NCBI GenBank assembly: GCA_014656495.1
Contig: BNCN01000002.1
Location: 1 to 64,000 of the forward strand
Source of the DNA: Comamonas sp. KCTC 72670
GTDB lineage: Bacteria > Myxococcota > Myxococcia > Myxococcales > Myxococcaceae
Direction: 5' to 3'
DNA length: 64,000 bases
In this document: positions 1 to 9,482 of the stretch, in pieces
Layout: each line of letters opens with the position of its first letter
Position numbering within the stretch: position 1 is the stretch's first letter
Program-made: the position numbers and the translations under genes
The notes under the pieces: model-generated
What the model was told of the DNA's origin: nothing
Databases searched by the model: none
The model's input: only the letters and a program-made list of their open reading frames with translations

Positions 1-90
1 CTCATCGCGGAGGTGACCGCCCGCTCACGCCAGCAGCGCCGCGAGCGTGAACGGCGCAAGCGTGAGGCATCCCTCGGGAGCGGCGGCTAA
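1..90 (+). CDS. 3' end of a CDS entering from the left edge
   Basis: Frame 1 is open from the window edge to a TAA stop at 88-90. The 29 visible residues are strongly basic and Arg/Glu-rich (a run of RQQRRERERRKRE type) and end in GSGG, which looks like a charged, probably disordered tail. No function can be inferred from so little. The only support is the open frame and its composition; a chance open frame of this length in GC-rich DNA is possible. Confidence 0.4.
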   Translation, partial: LIAEVTARSRQQRRERERRKREASLGSGG

Positions 91-215
91 ACCGGAAGCG
101 GATGCGTTGTGGGGAGACTCAACGATGCCTGATGTCTGGTGTTCGGGAAAGGTGCGCCGCGCTATCTCGACCGGATGCCTGTCCTTGCGCGGGATGTGTC
201 TGGGAATTCCGGGAA

Positions 216-253
216 AGGGTGACGCCTGTCAATGGGGTGTCAGACGTCACCCT
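216..253. terminator. stem-loop terminator candidate
   Basis: AGGGTGACG at 216-224 pairs perfectly with CGTCACCCT at 245-253 around a 20-base loop. It lies between the end of the left-edge CDS and the stop of the leftward lipoprotein gene at 279. On the minus strand it is followed by TTTCCC, so it more likely ends the lipoprotein transcript. Confidence 0.45.
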
Positions 254-278
254 GGATGTCACACGCTCACCGAGTCAA

Positions 279-1037
279 TCACTCCGAGTACTCGTACGTG
301 TGGACGCGGCGCCATTCACGGTTGTAGGTGTGGCGGCGGGTGAACCAGCCGCTGTGGCAGCTGCCGGTGTTGCTGGCGCGATAGCCGTAGACGTAGCCGT
401 TGTTGAAGAGGGCCTCGAGGCGCGGCGTGCCGGGCTGCTCACAGTTCTGCCGGACGCGGACGGCCTGGTAGGCGGCCTCGGCGTTGACCTGCTCCTGGCC
501 CTCGAAATCGTAGAGGGAGTGGACGCGGGTGGCGGGGTAGGTCGCCAGGTCGCTGGTCTGCGCGGCGTCGGACTGCGCGAGGAAGGCCTGCAGGTGCGTC
601 AGGGTGGCGGCCTCGGAGGTGACGGCGCCCACCAGCCGGTGCACGGCGCCGTTCGTGTCGGAGAGCGCGGTGCGGATGGCGGCGATGCCCGCCGAGCCCT
701 GGTAGACGGAGGTGTCGCCCCAGGTGAAGCTGATGGCGTTGCCCGCGCTGTAGGCGTTGAGCGCGCAGGCGCCGTTGGCGCCCGCGGTCTCCACGAGGAT
801 GACCTTGCGCAGACGGTACTCGGGCTTCACCAGCGCGATGCACTCATCGCCGGGGAGGCCGTCGTAGTTGCCGGCGGGGAGCACGGCCTCGACGATGTTG
901 TACAGGCGGAACGTGGGGTCCGTGGCCTCCTGCTGCTGGGACTCGAGGACTTCCGTGTCCTCCCCTTCGGCGCCGAGACAGCCGGTGAAGAGGGTCGAAG
1001 CCAGGACGAAAGACGACAAACGGAGGGAGGTTCGCAT
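279..1037 (-). CDS. Secreted lipoprotein of unknown function
   Basis: 252 residues. The chosen start (ATG at 1037) gives a type II signal peptide MRTSLRLSSFVLASTLFTGC with lipobox LFTGC, so the mature protein should be lipid-anchored; an upstream in-frame start would put 14 extra residues before it. The mature part starts with an acidic, Gln-rich linker and has about six scattered cysteines towards the C-terminus, which could form disulfides in the periplasm. The C-terminal part is rich in Arg, Trp and Tyr. I recognise no family. It stands alone, with hairpins on both sides (216-253 and 1205-1242), and is probably monocistronic. Confidence 0.7.
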   Translation of the reverse strand: MRTSLRLSSFVLASTLFTGCLGAEGEDTEVLESQQQEATDPTFRLYNIVEAVLPAGNYDGLPGDECIALVKPEYRLRKVILVETAGANGACALNAYSAGNAISFTWGDTSVYQGSAGIAAIRTALSDTNGAVHRLVGAVTSEAATLTHLQAFLAQSDAAQTSDLATYPATRVHSLYDFEGQEQVNAEAAYQAVRVRQNCEQPGTPRLEALFNNGYVYGYRASNTGSCHSGWFTRRHTYNREWRRVHTYEYSE

Positions 1038-1204
1038 AGCCGGGAAAGCTAGATGCAGCGCTCGGTGAAAAGCGAGCACTTGTATGCATGTGCAAACATT
1101 GGCACGTGCCTGTTACGCACTGACACGCCCGGTAGCGAACTTGATGTGACGGCATGTCTCACGGCTGTTTGAGACATTCAGTGGTGCTGAAGACTTCCCT
1201 TGTC

Positions 1205-1242
1205 TGTGTTCCCGGGCGCCGGCGTGTGTGCCCGGGAACACA
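1205..1242. terminator. Strong 13-bp hairpin downstream of gnd
   Basis: Positions 1205-1217 (TGTGTTCCCGGGC) and 1230-1242 are perfect inverted repeats around a 12-base loop. It sits just after the gnd stop (1251, minus strand) and so is the likely end of the zwf-pgl-gnd transcript. There is no clear T-run, so termination is inferred from position and stem strength. Confidence 0.55.
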
Positions 1243-1250
1243 TGTCACGG

Positions 1251-2675
1251 CTACTTGCCCCACTCCGTGTGGACGAAGCCCGCATCGGGCCGGTCCTTGC
1301 GCTGATACGTGTGCGCGCCGAAGGCGTCGCGCTGGGCCTGGGTGAGGTTCTGCGGCAGCTCCGCGGTGCGGTAGCTGTCCAGGTACGCCAGTGACGCGCT
1401 GAACACGGGGACGGGGATGCCCACGCGGGTGGCCACGCCCACCACCTGGCGCCAGGCCGGCGCCATCTTCTCCAGCACGGGAGCGAAGGCGTCGGACACC
1501 ATCAGGTTGGGCAGCGTGGGCTGCTGCTGGAAGGCCTCGCGCAGCGGCGTGAGCAGCTTCGCGCGGATGATGCAGCCGCCCCGCCAGATGCGCGCGAGCT
1601 CCGCCAGGTTGATGTTCCACCCGTACTCCTGCGACGCGGCCTGGATGAGCCGCATGCCCTGGGCGTACGTCACCACGCGCGCGGCGTAGAGCGCGTCATG
1701 CGTCCACGCGGCGAGCTGTGCCTGCTCCTCCTGGGTGAGCCGCGCGTCGGGGCCCTTCAGCTTCGGGGCCGCGGCGACGCGCTCGTCCTTCATGGAGGAG
1801 AGGATGCGCGCGTCCAGCGACGCGGCGATGGAGGGAATCGGCACGGCCAGGTCCAGCGCCACCTGCACCGTCCACTTCCCGGTGCCCTTCTGGCCGGCCT
1901 TGTCGAGAATCAGGTCCACCAGCGGCTTGCCCGTCTCCGGGTCCTTCTGGCGCAGCACCTTGATGGTCGTCTCCAGCAGGAAGGACCCGGCGATGCCGTG
2001 GTCCCACTGGGAGAGCAGGTCCGCCAGCGCGTCCGCCTCCAGGCCCAGCCCGCGGCGCAGCACGTCGTAGGTCTCCGCGAGCAGCTGCATGTCGGCGTAC
2101 TCGATGCCGTTGTGCACCATCTTCACGAAGTGGCCGGCGCCGTCCTTGCCCACGTAGGTGACGCAGGGGCCCAGGTCCGTCGTCGCGGCGATGGCCTCGA
2201 ACACCGGCCGCACCTGCTCATACGCCGCGGGGGCGCCGCCCGGCATGATGGACGGGCCGTGGCGCGCGCCCTCCTCGCCGCCGGACACGCCCACGCCCAG
2301 GAAGTGGAGGCCCTTCGCCTTGCACTGCTCCTCGCGGCGGCGCGTGTCCTGGAACCAGGAGTTGCCGGCGTCCAGGATGATGTCGCCTTCGGACAACAGC
2401 GGCGTCAGGCGCTCCACCATGGAGTCCACCGCCGCGCCCGCCGTCACCATCAGCAGCACCTTGCGCGGGCGCTCCAGCCGCTGGACGAAGTCCTCCAGGG
2501 AGGCGGTGCCCCAGACCTCGGGGTGCCCGTGCTTCTGGTGCAGCTCGTCGATGCGCTCCGGGTGGCGGTCCCACACGGCGACCCGGAAGCCGCGGTCCGC
2601 GATGTTGAGGGCGAGGCTCGCCCCCATGACGCCCATGCCCGCCACGCCAAACTGCGCGCCCTTTGCCTCACTCAT
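1251..2675 (-). CDS. gnd: 6-phosphogluconate dehydrogenase, decarboxylating
   Basis: 474 residues, the usual length for the long-chain NADP enzyme. It oxidatively decarboxylates 6-phosphogluconate to ribulose 5-phosphate with NADPH formation in the cytosol. The N-terminal Rossmann motif GMGVMG is at residues 13-18; MPGG, VHNGIEYADMQ and the substrate-binding segment KAGQKGTGKWT are all present. The start is preceded by a good Shine-Dalgarno (AGGAGGAG). It is the third gene of zwf-pgl-gnd, 34 bases after pgl, so the entire oxidative pentose phosphate branch is encoded in one transcript. Confidence 0.97.
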   Translation of the reverse strand: MSEAKGAQFGVAGMGVMGASLALNIADRGFRVAVWDRHPERIDELHQKHGHPEVWGTASLEDFVQRLERPRKVLLMVTAGAAVDSMVERLTPLLSEGDIILDAGNSWFQDTRRREEQCKAKGLHFLGVGVSGGEEGARHGPSIMPGGAPAAYEQVRPVFEAIAATTDLGPCVTYVGKDGAGHFVKMVHNGIEYADMQLLAETYDVLRRGLGLEADALADLLSQWDHGIAGSFLLETTIKVLRQKDPETGKPLVDLILDKAGQKGTGKWTVQVALDLAVPIPSIAASLDARILSSMKDERVAAAPKLKGPDARLTQEEQAQLAAWTHDALYAARVVTYAQGMRLIQAASQEYGWNINLAELARIWRGGCIIRAKLLTPLREAFQQQPTLPNLMVSDAFAPVLEKMAPAWRQVVGVATRVGIPVPVFSASLAYLDSYRTAELPQNLTQAQRDAFGAHTYQRKDRPDAGFVHTEWGK

Positions 2676-2709
2676 CGTCGACTCCTCCTGAAGGTCTCAG
2701 TCATGGCCC

Positions 2710-3393
2710 TCACCGCCCGGCGGCGGCGGGGTCCAGCATCCACTCCGTGTTCGTCACCCGGGCCACGGGGAGGCTCGAGTCTCCCGCCAGCGCCCGGCGC
2801 ACCGTGTCCCGCTTGCCCGCGCCCGACACCAGGGTCAGCACCTGCCGCGCGGCTTGCAGCACCGGCAGCGTCAGGGTCAGCCTCCAGGGCGGCGGCTTGG
2901 GGCCCACCACCGCCAGCACGCGCTGCTCGTGCTCCTCCAGCGCGGCGTGGCCGGGGAAGAGGCTGGCCGTGTGCCCGTCATCGCCCATGCCCAGCAGCAC
3001 CACGTCCAGCACGGCGGGCAGCCTGGCCGCGTAGTCGCGCGCGGCGTCGTCGCGGTCCTCGCGCTCGCCCTCCATCCGGAAGACCTGCGACGGGGCCAGC
3101 TGGAGCGGGCGCAGCAGCGTGTCCTCCACCAGCCGGTAGTTGCTCTCCGCGTGGTCGGGCGGCACGAAGCGCTCGTCCACGAAGTAGATGTCCACGCGCT
3201 CCCACGGGAGCACCCGCGTCGCGAGCGCCCGGTACGCGGGCCCCGGCGTGCTGCCCCCCGACAGCGCGAGGCTGGCGCGGGGCTGGGCAGCGAGCGTGGT
3301 CTGCAGCGCGTCCGCCATCCAGTCCGCGGCCTGCTGGGACAGGGCGCCGGTGGGGACGACGTGCGTGCGCGGGGCGCTCACAGCGCGGTCCAC
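2710..3393 (-). CDS. pgl: 6-phosphogluconolactonase
   Basis: About 227 residues. Hydrolyses 6-phosphogluconolactone, the second step of the oxidative pentose phosphate pathway. Family motifs visible: SGGSTP near residue 45, DERFV, and [15 protein letters not shown] (the active-site loop). Two GTG starts are possible: 3393, which overlaps zwf by 16 bases, or 3381, which makes a GTGA overlap with the zwf stop and removes four residues. Either implies translational coupling to zwf. Located between zwf and gnd. Confidence 0.95.
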   Translation of the reverse strand: MDRAVSAPRTHVVPTGALSQQAADWMADALQTTLAAQPRASLALSGGSTPGPAYRALATRVLPWERVDIYFVDERFVPPDHAESNYRLVEDTLLRPLQLAPSQVFRMEGEREDRDDAARDYAARLPAVLDVVLLGMGDDGHTASLFPGHAALEEHEQRVLAVVGPKPPPWRLTLTLPVLQAARQVLTLVSGAGKRDTVRRALAGDSSLPVARVTNTEWMLDPAAAGR

Positions 3394-4922
3394 CGGCGGC
3401 CGTCCCGGGCCAGCAGCGCGGCGGCGGCGTCCGGGCCGGAACTGCCCGGCTTGTAGGGGTGCGCGGGGCCGCCCTCACCCGACGCCAGGGCCTCCAGGAT
3501 GGGCGTCACGTAGGTCCACGCCTGCTCCACGCTGTCCTTGCGGGCATAGAGCGTGGCGTTGCCGCGCATGCAGTCCAGGAGCAGGCGCTCGTAGGCCTCG
3601 GGCACCGGGCGCTGGAACGTCTCCTCGTAGTTGAAGTCCATGGTGACGCCCGCGATGTTGACGTCCTCGCCGGGGACCTTGGACTCGAAGGAGAGCGCGA
3701 TGCCCTCCTGGGGCTGGATGCGCAGCGTGAGCACGTTGGGCTGCAGCCGCTGGCAGGTGGCGTTCTCGCCGGAGAAGAGGCTGATGGGCACCGACTTGAA
3801 GTGGATGGACACCTCCGTCAGCCGCTTCTTCAGGTTCTTCCCCGCGCGCAGGTAGAAGGGCACGCCCGCCCAGCGCCAGTTGTCGATGTTCATCTTCATC
3901 GCCACGTAGGTCGGCGTGCGCGAGCCCTCCTTCACGCCCTTCGCCTGGAGGTAGCCCTCGTACTGGCCCACCACCACGGCGCGGGAGACCTCACGGCCCT
4001 CCAGCGGACGCAGCGCGCGGAACACCTTGTTCTTCTCGTCGCGGATGTCCTCGGCGCCGAAGGACACCGGGGGCTCCATGGCGCACAGCGCGAGCACCTG
4101 GAGCAGGTGGTTCTGCACCATGTCCCGGATGACGCCCGTCTCGTCGTAGAAGCCGGCGCGGCCCTCCACGGCCAGCGTCTCCGCCGCCGTGATTTCCACG
4201 TGGTCGATGTGCTGCCGGTTCCACAGCGGCTCGAAGATGGCGTTGGCGAAGCGGAAGACGAGGATGTTCTGGACCGTCTCCTTGCCCAGGTAGTGGTCGA
4301 TGCGGAAGATCTGCCGCTCGTCCAACACCGACGCCAGCTCGTGGTTGAGCGCGCGGGCGCTCTCCAAATCCCGGCCGAAGGGCTTCTCGATGATGAGCCG
4401 CTGCCACGGCTTCTGGTCCGCCTGCTCCTGGCGCTTCAGCAGGCCCGAGTCCGCCAGGCCGTGCAGAATCTGGGGGAAGGTGGAGGCGGGCGTGGCCAGG
4501 TAATAGACTTGGTTGCCCTGGGTGCCGAACTTCTGGGCCACCCGGTCGAGCTCCTCGCGCAGCCGCGCGAAGGACTTCGGGTCGTCATAGCCGCCGGAGA
4601 TGATTTCCAGCCGCGGGGCGAAGTCCTTCCAGACCTGCTCGTCCAGGGGCTGGGTCCGGGAGAACTTCTGCAGGGAGTCCTTCACGTGCTGCCGGAACGT
4701 CTCGGTGTCGCCCTCCGAGCGGCTGAAGGCGACGACGGCGAAGTTCTCCGGCAGCAGGTGGTCGCGTGCCAGCTCGAACAGGGCTGGGAACAGCTTGCGC
4801 TGGGCCAGGTCCCCCGTGGCGCCGAAGAGCACCAGCGCGCAGGGGTCCGGCCGGCGGGCACGGACCAGCGGGTCGCCCTCTCGGGGGTGGGTCTCGATGT
4901 GCAGGCCCTGATGCGCGTCCAT
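3378..4922 (-). CDS. zwf: Glucose-6-phosphate 1-dehydrogenase
   Basis: 514 residues, normal for the family. First enzyme of the oxidative pentose phosphate pathway, making NADPH and 6-phosphogluconolactone. The nucleotide-binding motif [11 protein letters not shown] is at residues 34-44 and the catalytic RIDHYLGKE motif near residue 205. The start has a strong Shine-Dalgarno (GGAGGAGG). First gene of the zwf-pgl-gnd operon; its promoter should be in the 300-base divergent region shared with plsC. Confidence 0.97.
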   Translation of the reverse strand: MDAHQGLHIETHPREGDPLVRARRPDPCALVLFGATGDLAQRKLFPALFELARDHLLPENFAVVAFSRSEGDTETFRQHVKDSLQKFSRTQPLDEQVWKDFAPRLEIISGGYDDPKSFARLREELDRVAQKFGTQGNQVYYLATPASTFPQILHGLADSGLLKRQEQADQKPWQRLIIEKPFGRDLESARALNHELASVLDERQIFRIDHYLGKETVQNILVFRFANAIFEPLWNRQHIDHVEITAAETLAVEGRAGFYDETGVIRDMVQNHLLQVLALCAMEPPVSFGAEDIRDEKNKVFRALRPLEGREVSRAVVVGQYEGYLQAKGVKEGSRTPTYVAMKMNIDNWRWAGVPFYLRAGKNLKKRLTEVSIHFKSVPISLFSGENATCQRLQPNVLTLRIQPQEGIALSFESKVPGEDVNIAGVTMDFNYEETFQRPVPEAYERLLLDCMRGNATLYARKDSVEQAWTYVTPILEALASGEGGPAHPYKPGSSGPDAAAALLARDGRRWTAL

Positions 4923-5222
4923 TCCGTTGCCTCCTCCGGTTTGGGTTCGGCGGGCACCTTACGCCGCCTGCGTGGCCGCCGGGCAAGTGAGTGTGCGGGC
5001 AGTGATGCCCGTGTGACGTCTTCCCGGGGTGCTGCCTCGCGAGGTGCTGCCCGCTGCGCTAACGGTGGGGCGCCGGGCCCGCCGCGCAAGTCGAGGCGCG
5101 AGCCGTCGAGCGAAGGCCTTGCCGCGGTGAACCGGCACGCCTGGTCAGGAGGGCGGCCTGTGGCGTGATGGAAGGAAGCGGCGCCTGGGCTGACTGGAAG
5201 GTGGTATGCAGGGCACCTCGCC
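4923..5222. other. Divergent intergenic region zwf / plsC
   Basis: 300 bases without a credible gene. It must hold the promoter for zwf (leftward) and probably that for plsC (rightward). The only structure I see is a short direct repeat GGTGCTGCC at 5028-5036 and 5043-5051 separated by TCGCGA, which also creates the palindrome CCTCGCGAGG. No recognisable promoter boxes. Confidence 0.5.
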
Positions 5223-5948
5223 ATGAAGTACGCCGTCACGCTCTGGTTCTGGGTCGTCTTCCTGCTCACCGCGCCGGTGCTGTTCACCCTGGGCGCGCTG
5301 CTGCTCGTCGTCACGTACCCGTTCGACCGGGACCGACGACTGCTGCACTCCCTGGTGTGCCGGTGGTGCTACGGCCTGTGGCTGCATGCCTCCCCGGGCT
5401 GGCGCACGCGCATCGAGGGCCGGGAGCTCCTTCCCAAAGGACCCTGCGTCATCGTGGTGAACCACCAGTCCGCGGCGGACATCCTCGCCGTCATGGGCTT
5501 GTTCCACCCCTACAAGTTCGTGGCGAAGGCGTCGCTGTTCTCGCTGCCGCTCGTGGGGTGGATGATGACGCTGCTGGCGTACGTGCCCATCGTCCGGGGC
5601 TCCTCCACCGCCATGCACCAGCTCCTGGACCCGTGCCGCCGCTGGCTCCGCCGGGGCATGCCGGTGCTCATCTTCCCGGAGGGCACGTATTCGAAGGGCG
5701 GTCAGCTGCTGCCCTTCAAACGCGGCGCCTTCCAACTCGCGGTGGAAGAGCACGTTCCGGTGGTGCCCATCGTGGTGGAGGGCACGCCGGGGTTGCTGGA
5801 CGGTGACGGGCCCTGGATGAGCCCCACCGCGTCCATCCGCGTGCGCGTGCTCCCCGCGCTGCCGCCCGAGTCGTTCGGAGCGGACCCGCAGGAGCTGGCC
5901 GTCCGCGTGCGCTCGGTGTTCGAGGAGACGCTGGCCGCCACCGGCTGA
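5223..5948 (+). CDS. 1-acyl-sn-glycerol-3-phosphate acyltransferase (PlsC family)
   Basis: 241 residues. Transfers an acyl chain to lysophosphatidic acid to make phosphatidic acid at the inner membrane. The catalytic HX4D block (NHQSAADI, His near residue 81) and the second conserved block FPEGTYSKGG near residue 152 are intact. The N-terminal 35 residues form a hydrophobic membrane segment. It is a single gene, divergent from zwf; it could act on lysophospholipids other than the glycerol-3-phosphate derivative, since the family is broad. Confidence 0.9.
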   Translation: MKYAVTLWFWVVFLLTAPVLFTLGALLLVVTYPFDRDRRLLHSLVCRWCYGLWLHASPGWRTRIEGRELLPKGPCVIVVNHQSAADILAVMGLFHPYKFVAKASLFSLPLVGWMMTLLAYVPIVRGSSTAMHQLLDPCRRWLRRGMPVLIFPEGTYSKGGQLLPFKRGAFQLAVEEHVPVVPIVVEGTPGLLDGDGPWMSPTASIRVRVLPALPPESFGADPQELAVRVRSVFEETLAATG

Positions 5949-6077
5949 GGGTTGGGGGCGCGTGGACGCCCGCGGCGGAATCCCGCCACGGTGCAAAACC
6001 ACCGCGACCCCAGACCTGGCGGGCGGTATCGGGCGCCGCTGACAGGGCGACGTGGTGTGCGGGTATCCTCTCGGGCC

Positions 6078-8837
6078 ATGCGCTCTTCCTGGATGTTGCT
6101 CGGCTTGTTGGGGCTGTCTTCGCCCGCGGTGGCGGCGGTGCCCTCGGGCTTCGTGGAGTCTCCCTTCACCTCCAACTCGTTGACCCAGGCCACGGGGATG
6201 GCGTGGGCACCGGATGGCTCCGGCCGCCTGTTCATCATCCGCAAGACAGGCGAAATCCGGGTGGTGTCGCTGAAGGACGGCCAGCCCGAGACGCAGCCCG
6301 GCAACACCACGCTGGTGACGCGGGTGTTCGCGACCGAGCCCAGCGTCTACACGAACAGCGAGTGCGGTCTCATCGGCATCGCGTTCGACCCGAACTACGT
6401 GGTCAACCGCTACGTCTATGTCTTCGTCACCGTCTCGGCGACGGAGCAGCAGATTGTCCGCTACACGGATGCGAATGGGGTGGGCGCGGCGCGCACCGTC
6501 GTCGTCAATCGGTTGCCCACGCGGGGCGCGAACCATGACGGCGGCGCCGTGGGCTTCGGTCCGGATGGCAAGCTGTACTGGGCCATTGGAGACTTGGGCA
6601 ACGGCACGGGCGTGAACGCGGACCTGACGTCGATGGCGTCCAAGGTGAGCCGTGCGAACCTGGATGGCACGCCCGCCAACGACAACCCCTTCAACGATGG
6701 CGTGGGCCCGAACAGCGAGTACGTCTGGGCGCGCGGCTTGCGCAATCCCTTCACCTTCACCTTCCAGCCCGCCACCGGCGCGTTGTGGGTGAACAGCGTG
6801 GGCACGGGCTACGAGCAGGTCTTCGTCGTCGGCCGCAGGAGCCACGCCGGCTACTCCGACTACGAGAACAACCAGCCCGCCGGAAACGACTTCATCACGC
6901 CCGTCGTGAAGTACCGCACCAACGGCGCCGACACCCGCAACCTCACCTCGGGGGGCGCGGTGCGCGCTGGCGGCGTGGCCACCTTCACCACCACCGGGAA
7001 CCATGGCATCCGCAAGGGTGAGTTGCTCACGCTCGCGGGCGTGGGGGACGCGAGCTTCAACGGCCCGCTGCGGGTGGCCAGTGTGCCCAGCAACACGACC
7101 TTCACCGTGGCGCAGCCCTCGCTTCCGGATGCGGCGAGCGGCGGTGGCACGGCCACGACGCAGCGGCTCGGTGGGTCCATCACCGGTGGCACCTTCTACG
7201 ATTCGACGCTGTATGGCGCGGAGTACCAGGGCAACTACTTCTTCGGGGACTACAACTCCGGGCAGCTCACGCGTGTCACCCTGGAGCAGGACAACTCGGT
7301 GGCCACGGTGGACGAGTGGGCCACGGGCTTCAGCTCCCAGGTGGACATGGCGGTGGGCCCGGACGGCGCGCTCTACACCATCGGCGTGACGGGCGGCACC
7401 CTGCGGCGCATCACGCCCGCGGCGCCGGGGCAGAAGCTGGTGGTGTCCGGCCTGTATCCCCGCGTGGAGGAGGGGGGACGCGCCGCCTTCACGGTGAGCC
7501 TGGCCGAGGCGCCGTCCTCCGAGGTCGCCGTGCAGGTGTCCCGCGCGATGGGCGGCTCCGAGGACCTGAGCGTCGTCAGCGGCGCGGCGCTCACCTTCAC
7601 CGCGGCCAACTGGAACGTTCCCCAGGTGGTGACGCTCACCGCGGTGGAGGATGAGGACACCGAGCCGGATGTCGCCACGTTCATGGTGACCGCGGCGGGG
7701 CTGGAAGACGTCTCGGTGGTGGCCACCACCATCGACAACAACTCGCCGCGCCTGGTGTTGAGCGCGTCCCAGGTGGCGGTCGTGGAGGGCGGGACGGCGA
7801 CGTTCAGCGTGTCGCTGTCACAGCGGCCCCAGCGCAACGTCACGGTGAACGTGACGCGCACCCGGGGGGACGAGGACATCACCGTCCAGTCCGGCGAGAC
7901 GCTGAACTTCAACGTCTCCAACTGGAGCGCGCCCCAGGAGGTCACCCTGGCCGCCGCGCCGGATGCCGACAATGAGGACGGCGTGGCCATCATCACCGTG
8001 TCCGCCCCGGGCCTGGACGCGCGGGAGGTGGAGGCCACCGAGCAGGACACGGACCCGCTGCCGCCCGTCATCCTCTCCGAGCCGGTGACCGCCGCGTTCG
8101 TGGGCAACCCGTACCGCTACGAGGTTCAGTCGAGGGCCCGTCCCGCGGCGACCCATGCCCTGCTGACCGCGGTGCCTGGCATGAACATCGATGCCACCAC
8201 GGGTGTCATCACCTGGGAGCCCACCGAGGTGGGCGCGGTCGAGGTCACCGTGCGCGTCGGCAATGGAGTGGCGCCGGACGCGGAGCAGTCCTTCGTCATC
8301 ACGGTGAACCCGGACTCGCCGCCCGCCGCCATCCTCACGCGGCCCGAGGACGGTGAGCACGTCTCGGGCGCCACGGCGGAGTTCTACGGCGACTGCGTGG
8401 ATGACGTGGGCTGCACCCACGCGGAGTTCTACGTCGACGACGTACTGCGCTACACCGACGTGCAGATCGGGAATCACTTCCACTTCGGCGGTGAGCACAA
8501 CCGCTGGGACACCACGGAGTTGACGCCGGGCTGGCACCACGTGCGCTTCGTCGTGGTGGACACCGCGGGACAGTCGGGCTCCGCCGAGGCCACGGTGTGC
8601 GTGGGGGACGCGCCCTGCGGGCCGCTCCCGTCCGACGCGGGCACGGACGCCGGGACGGACGCGGGCACGGATGCCGGGACGGACGCGGGCACGGATGCCG
8701 GGACCGATGGGGGCTCGCAGCCCCCGCCGCCCAATGAGCCGGGCGGCTGCGACTGCAACGCGATGCCGCTGGCGCCAGTCGCCTGGGGCGCGCTCGCGTG
8801 GCTGGCGCTTCAGCGCAGGCGGCCGCGCGTGCGCTGA
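6078..8837 (+). CDS. Secreted PQQ-type sugar dehydrogenase with Ig-like repeats and MYXO-CTERM-like tail
   Basis: 919 residues from the ATG at 6078, which begins a clear signal peptide ending AVAA. Residues about 25-450 form a glucose/sorbosone-dehydrogenase-type beta-propeller, with the NHDGGAVGFGPDGKLY block near 150 and RGLRNPF. The propeller is interrupted at about 288-368 by an inserted beta-rich module. Two tandem Calx-beta-like repeats follow (about 455-553 and 556-656), then a putative Ig (He_PIG-like) domain (660-745) and another Ig-like domain. A DAGT repeat stalk (853-876) leads to GGCDC, a hydrophobic segment and an Arg-rich end, the layout of MYXO-CTERM sorting tails. Inference: a surface-anchored or surface-sorted dehydrogenase; the substrate is unknown. 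Confidence 0.85.
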   Translation: MRSSWMLLGLLGLSSPAVAAVPSGFVESPFTSNSLTQATGMAWAPDGSGRLFIIRKTGEIRVVSLKDGQPETQPGNTTLVTRVFATEPSVYTNSECGLIGIAFDPNYVVNRYVYVFVTVSATEQQIVRYTDANGVGAARTVVVNRLPTRGANHDGGAVGFGPDGKLYWAIGDLGNGTGVNADLTSMASKVSRANLDGTPANDNPFNDGVGPNSEYVWARGLRNPFTFTFQPATGALWVNSVGTGYEQVFVVGRRSHAGYSDYENNQPAGNDFITPVVKYRTNGADTRNLTSGGAVRAGGVATFTTTGNHGIRKGELLTLAGVGDASFNGPLRVASVPSNTTFTVAQPSLPDAASGGGTATTQRLGGSITGGTFYDSTLYGAEYQGNYFFGDYNSGQLTRVTLEQDNSVATVDEWATGFSSQVDMAVGPDGALYTIGVTGGTLRRITPAAPGQKLVVSGLYPRVEEGGRAAFTVSLAEAPSSEVAVQVSRAMGGSEDLSVVSGAALTFTAANWNVPQVVTLTAVEDEDTEPDVATFMVTAAGLEDVSVVATTIDNNSPRLVLSASQVAVVEGGTATFSVSLSQRPQRNVTVNVTRTRGDEDITVQSGETLNFNVSNWSAPQEVTLAAAPDADNEDGVAIITVSAPGLDAREVEATEQDTDPLPPVILSEPVTAAFVGNPYRYEVQSRARPAATHALLTAVPGMNIDATTGVITWEPTEVGAVEVTVRVGNGVAPDAEQSFVITVNPDSPPAAILTRPEDGEHVSGATAEFYGDCVDDVGCTHAEFYVDDVLRYTDVQIGNHFHFGGEHNRWDTTELTPGWHHVRFVVVDTAGQSGSAEATVCVGDAPCGPLPSDAGTDAGTDAGTDAGTDAGTDAGTDGGSQPPPPNEPGGCDCNAMPLAPVAWGALAWLALQRRRPRVR
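8634..8705 (+). repeat. 24-bp tandem repeat encoding (DAGT)6
   Basis: Three copies of a 24-base unit made of two 12-base halves (GACGCGGGCACG and GAYGCCGGGACG) encode six DAGT tetrapeptides. It lies between the last Ig-like domain and the C-terminal anchor of the sugar dehydrogenase. The two halves use different codons for the same residues in a regular alternation, so the 24-base unit, not the 12-base one, was duplicated. Confidence 0.9.
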
Positions 8838-8843
8838 GCGCGT

Positions 8844-9482
8844 TCAGCCGTCACGACGTTCGCGGCGCCCTTCGACCGCCTGGTCCAGGGCGTCGCTGAG
8901 TTCGAGCGCTGGAGTCACCAGGGCCTCCAGCGTCGCGACGCTGTTCGGCAAGCCTTGATGCCGCGCCGTGAGCTGCGTGTCCTCGATGCTGAAGGAGTCG
9001 AAGCGACGGCGGAGCACCAGGAGTTGCCGCCGCACGTCCGGTGTTCGCAGCACGGCCCGGACCTCGTCGGAGAGGTTCTCCAGCTCGAAGGCGTTGTCGA
9101 GCTCCGCGTCGCCGACCTCCTCGTCTCCCTTGCCGAAGACCTTGAGAACCTTGCGGCCGAGCTTCTCCGGGCGAATGCGCGTCATGGCCGGAAGGGCCTC
9201 GCCGAGCTCCAGGGACACCACGGCATAAGGGTACTCGCGCCCGCGAGTGTAGCTGCCCCTGCGGATGTACTCGGTGCGAATCTGGAACCGCTTCCGCCCG
9301 TGGAGGCCGTCGATGGACCACCGGTTCCATGAGGCGGTGATGTCCCAGTCCCGACTGGCCGCGAATTCCCTCCAGGCCCGGTCCCTGCGCTGGTGGTCCT
9401 TCCAGTAGACAACGCCAAAGAGCCCCAGCGCGGCGAGGACGAGCAGGTACGGAACGAGCGATGCCAAGGTGTCAGAGCTCAT
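8844..9482 (-). CDS. Membrane-anchored DUF3137-like protein, copy 2 of a coupled pair
   Basis: 212 residues with one N-terminal transmembrane helix (about residues 8-26) followed by a soluble domain. It is a clear paralogue of the gene immediately upstream: both have W-[RG]-[ED]-FAASR after the helix, a middle [TI]RPEKL block, and G[KV]xDEE[VI]GD followed by an amphipathic leucine-rich part. The fold resembles DUF3137-type proteins of unknown function; this is a weak family assignment. Its ATG overlaps the upstream stop as ATGA (9479-9482), so the two are translationally coupled. Confidence 0.7.
   Translation of the reverse strand: MSSDTLASLVPYLLVLAALGLFGVVYWKDHQRRDRAWREFAASRDWDITASWNRWSIDGLHGRKRFQIRTEYIRRGSYTRGREYPYAVVSLELGEALPAMTRIRPEKLGRKVLKVFGKGDEEVGDAELDNAFELENLSDEVRAVLRTPDVRRQLLVLRRRFDSFSIEDTQLTARHQGLPNSVATLEALVTPALELSDALDQAVEGRRERRDG

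Noticed and set aside
1038-1250. GGCACGTGCC near 1100 as a sigma-54 site for the lipoprotein gene
   Set aside because: GG and GC elements are 15 bases apart instead of 10.
1698-5168. 1156-codon open frame on the plus strand opposite zwf-pgl-gnd
   Set aside because: It is the shadow of three clear enzymes on the minus strand; Arg/Leu/His/Val-rich composition without motifs.
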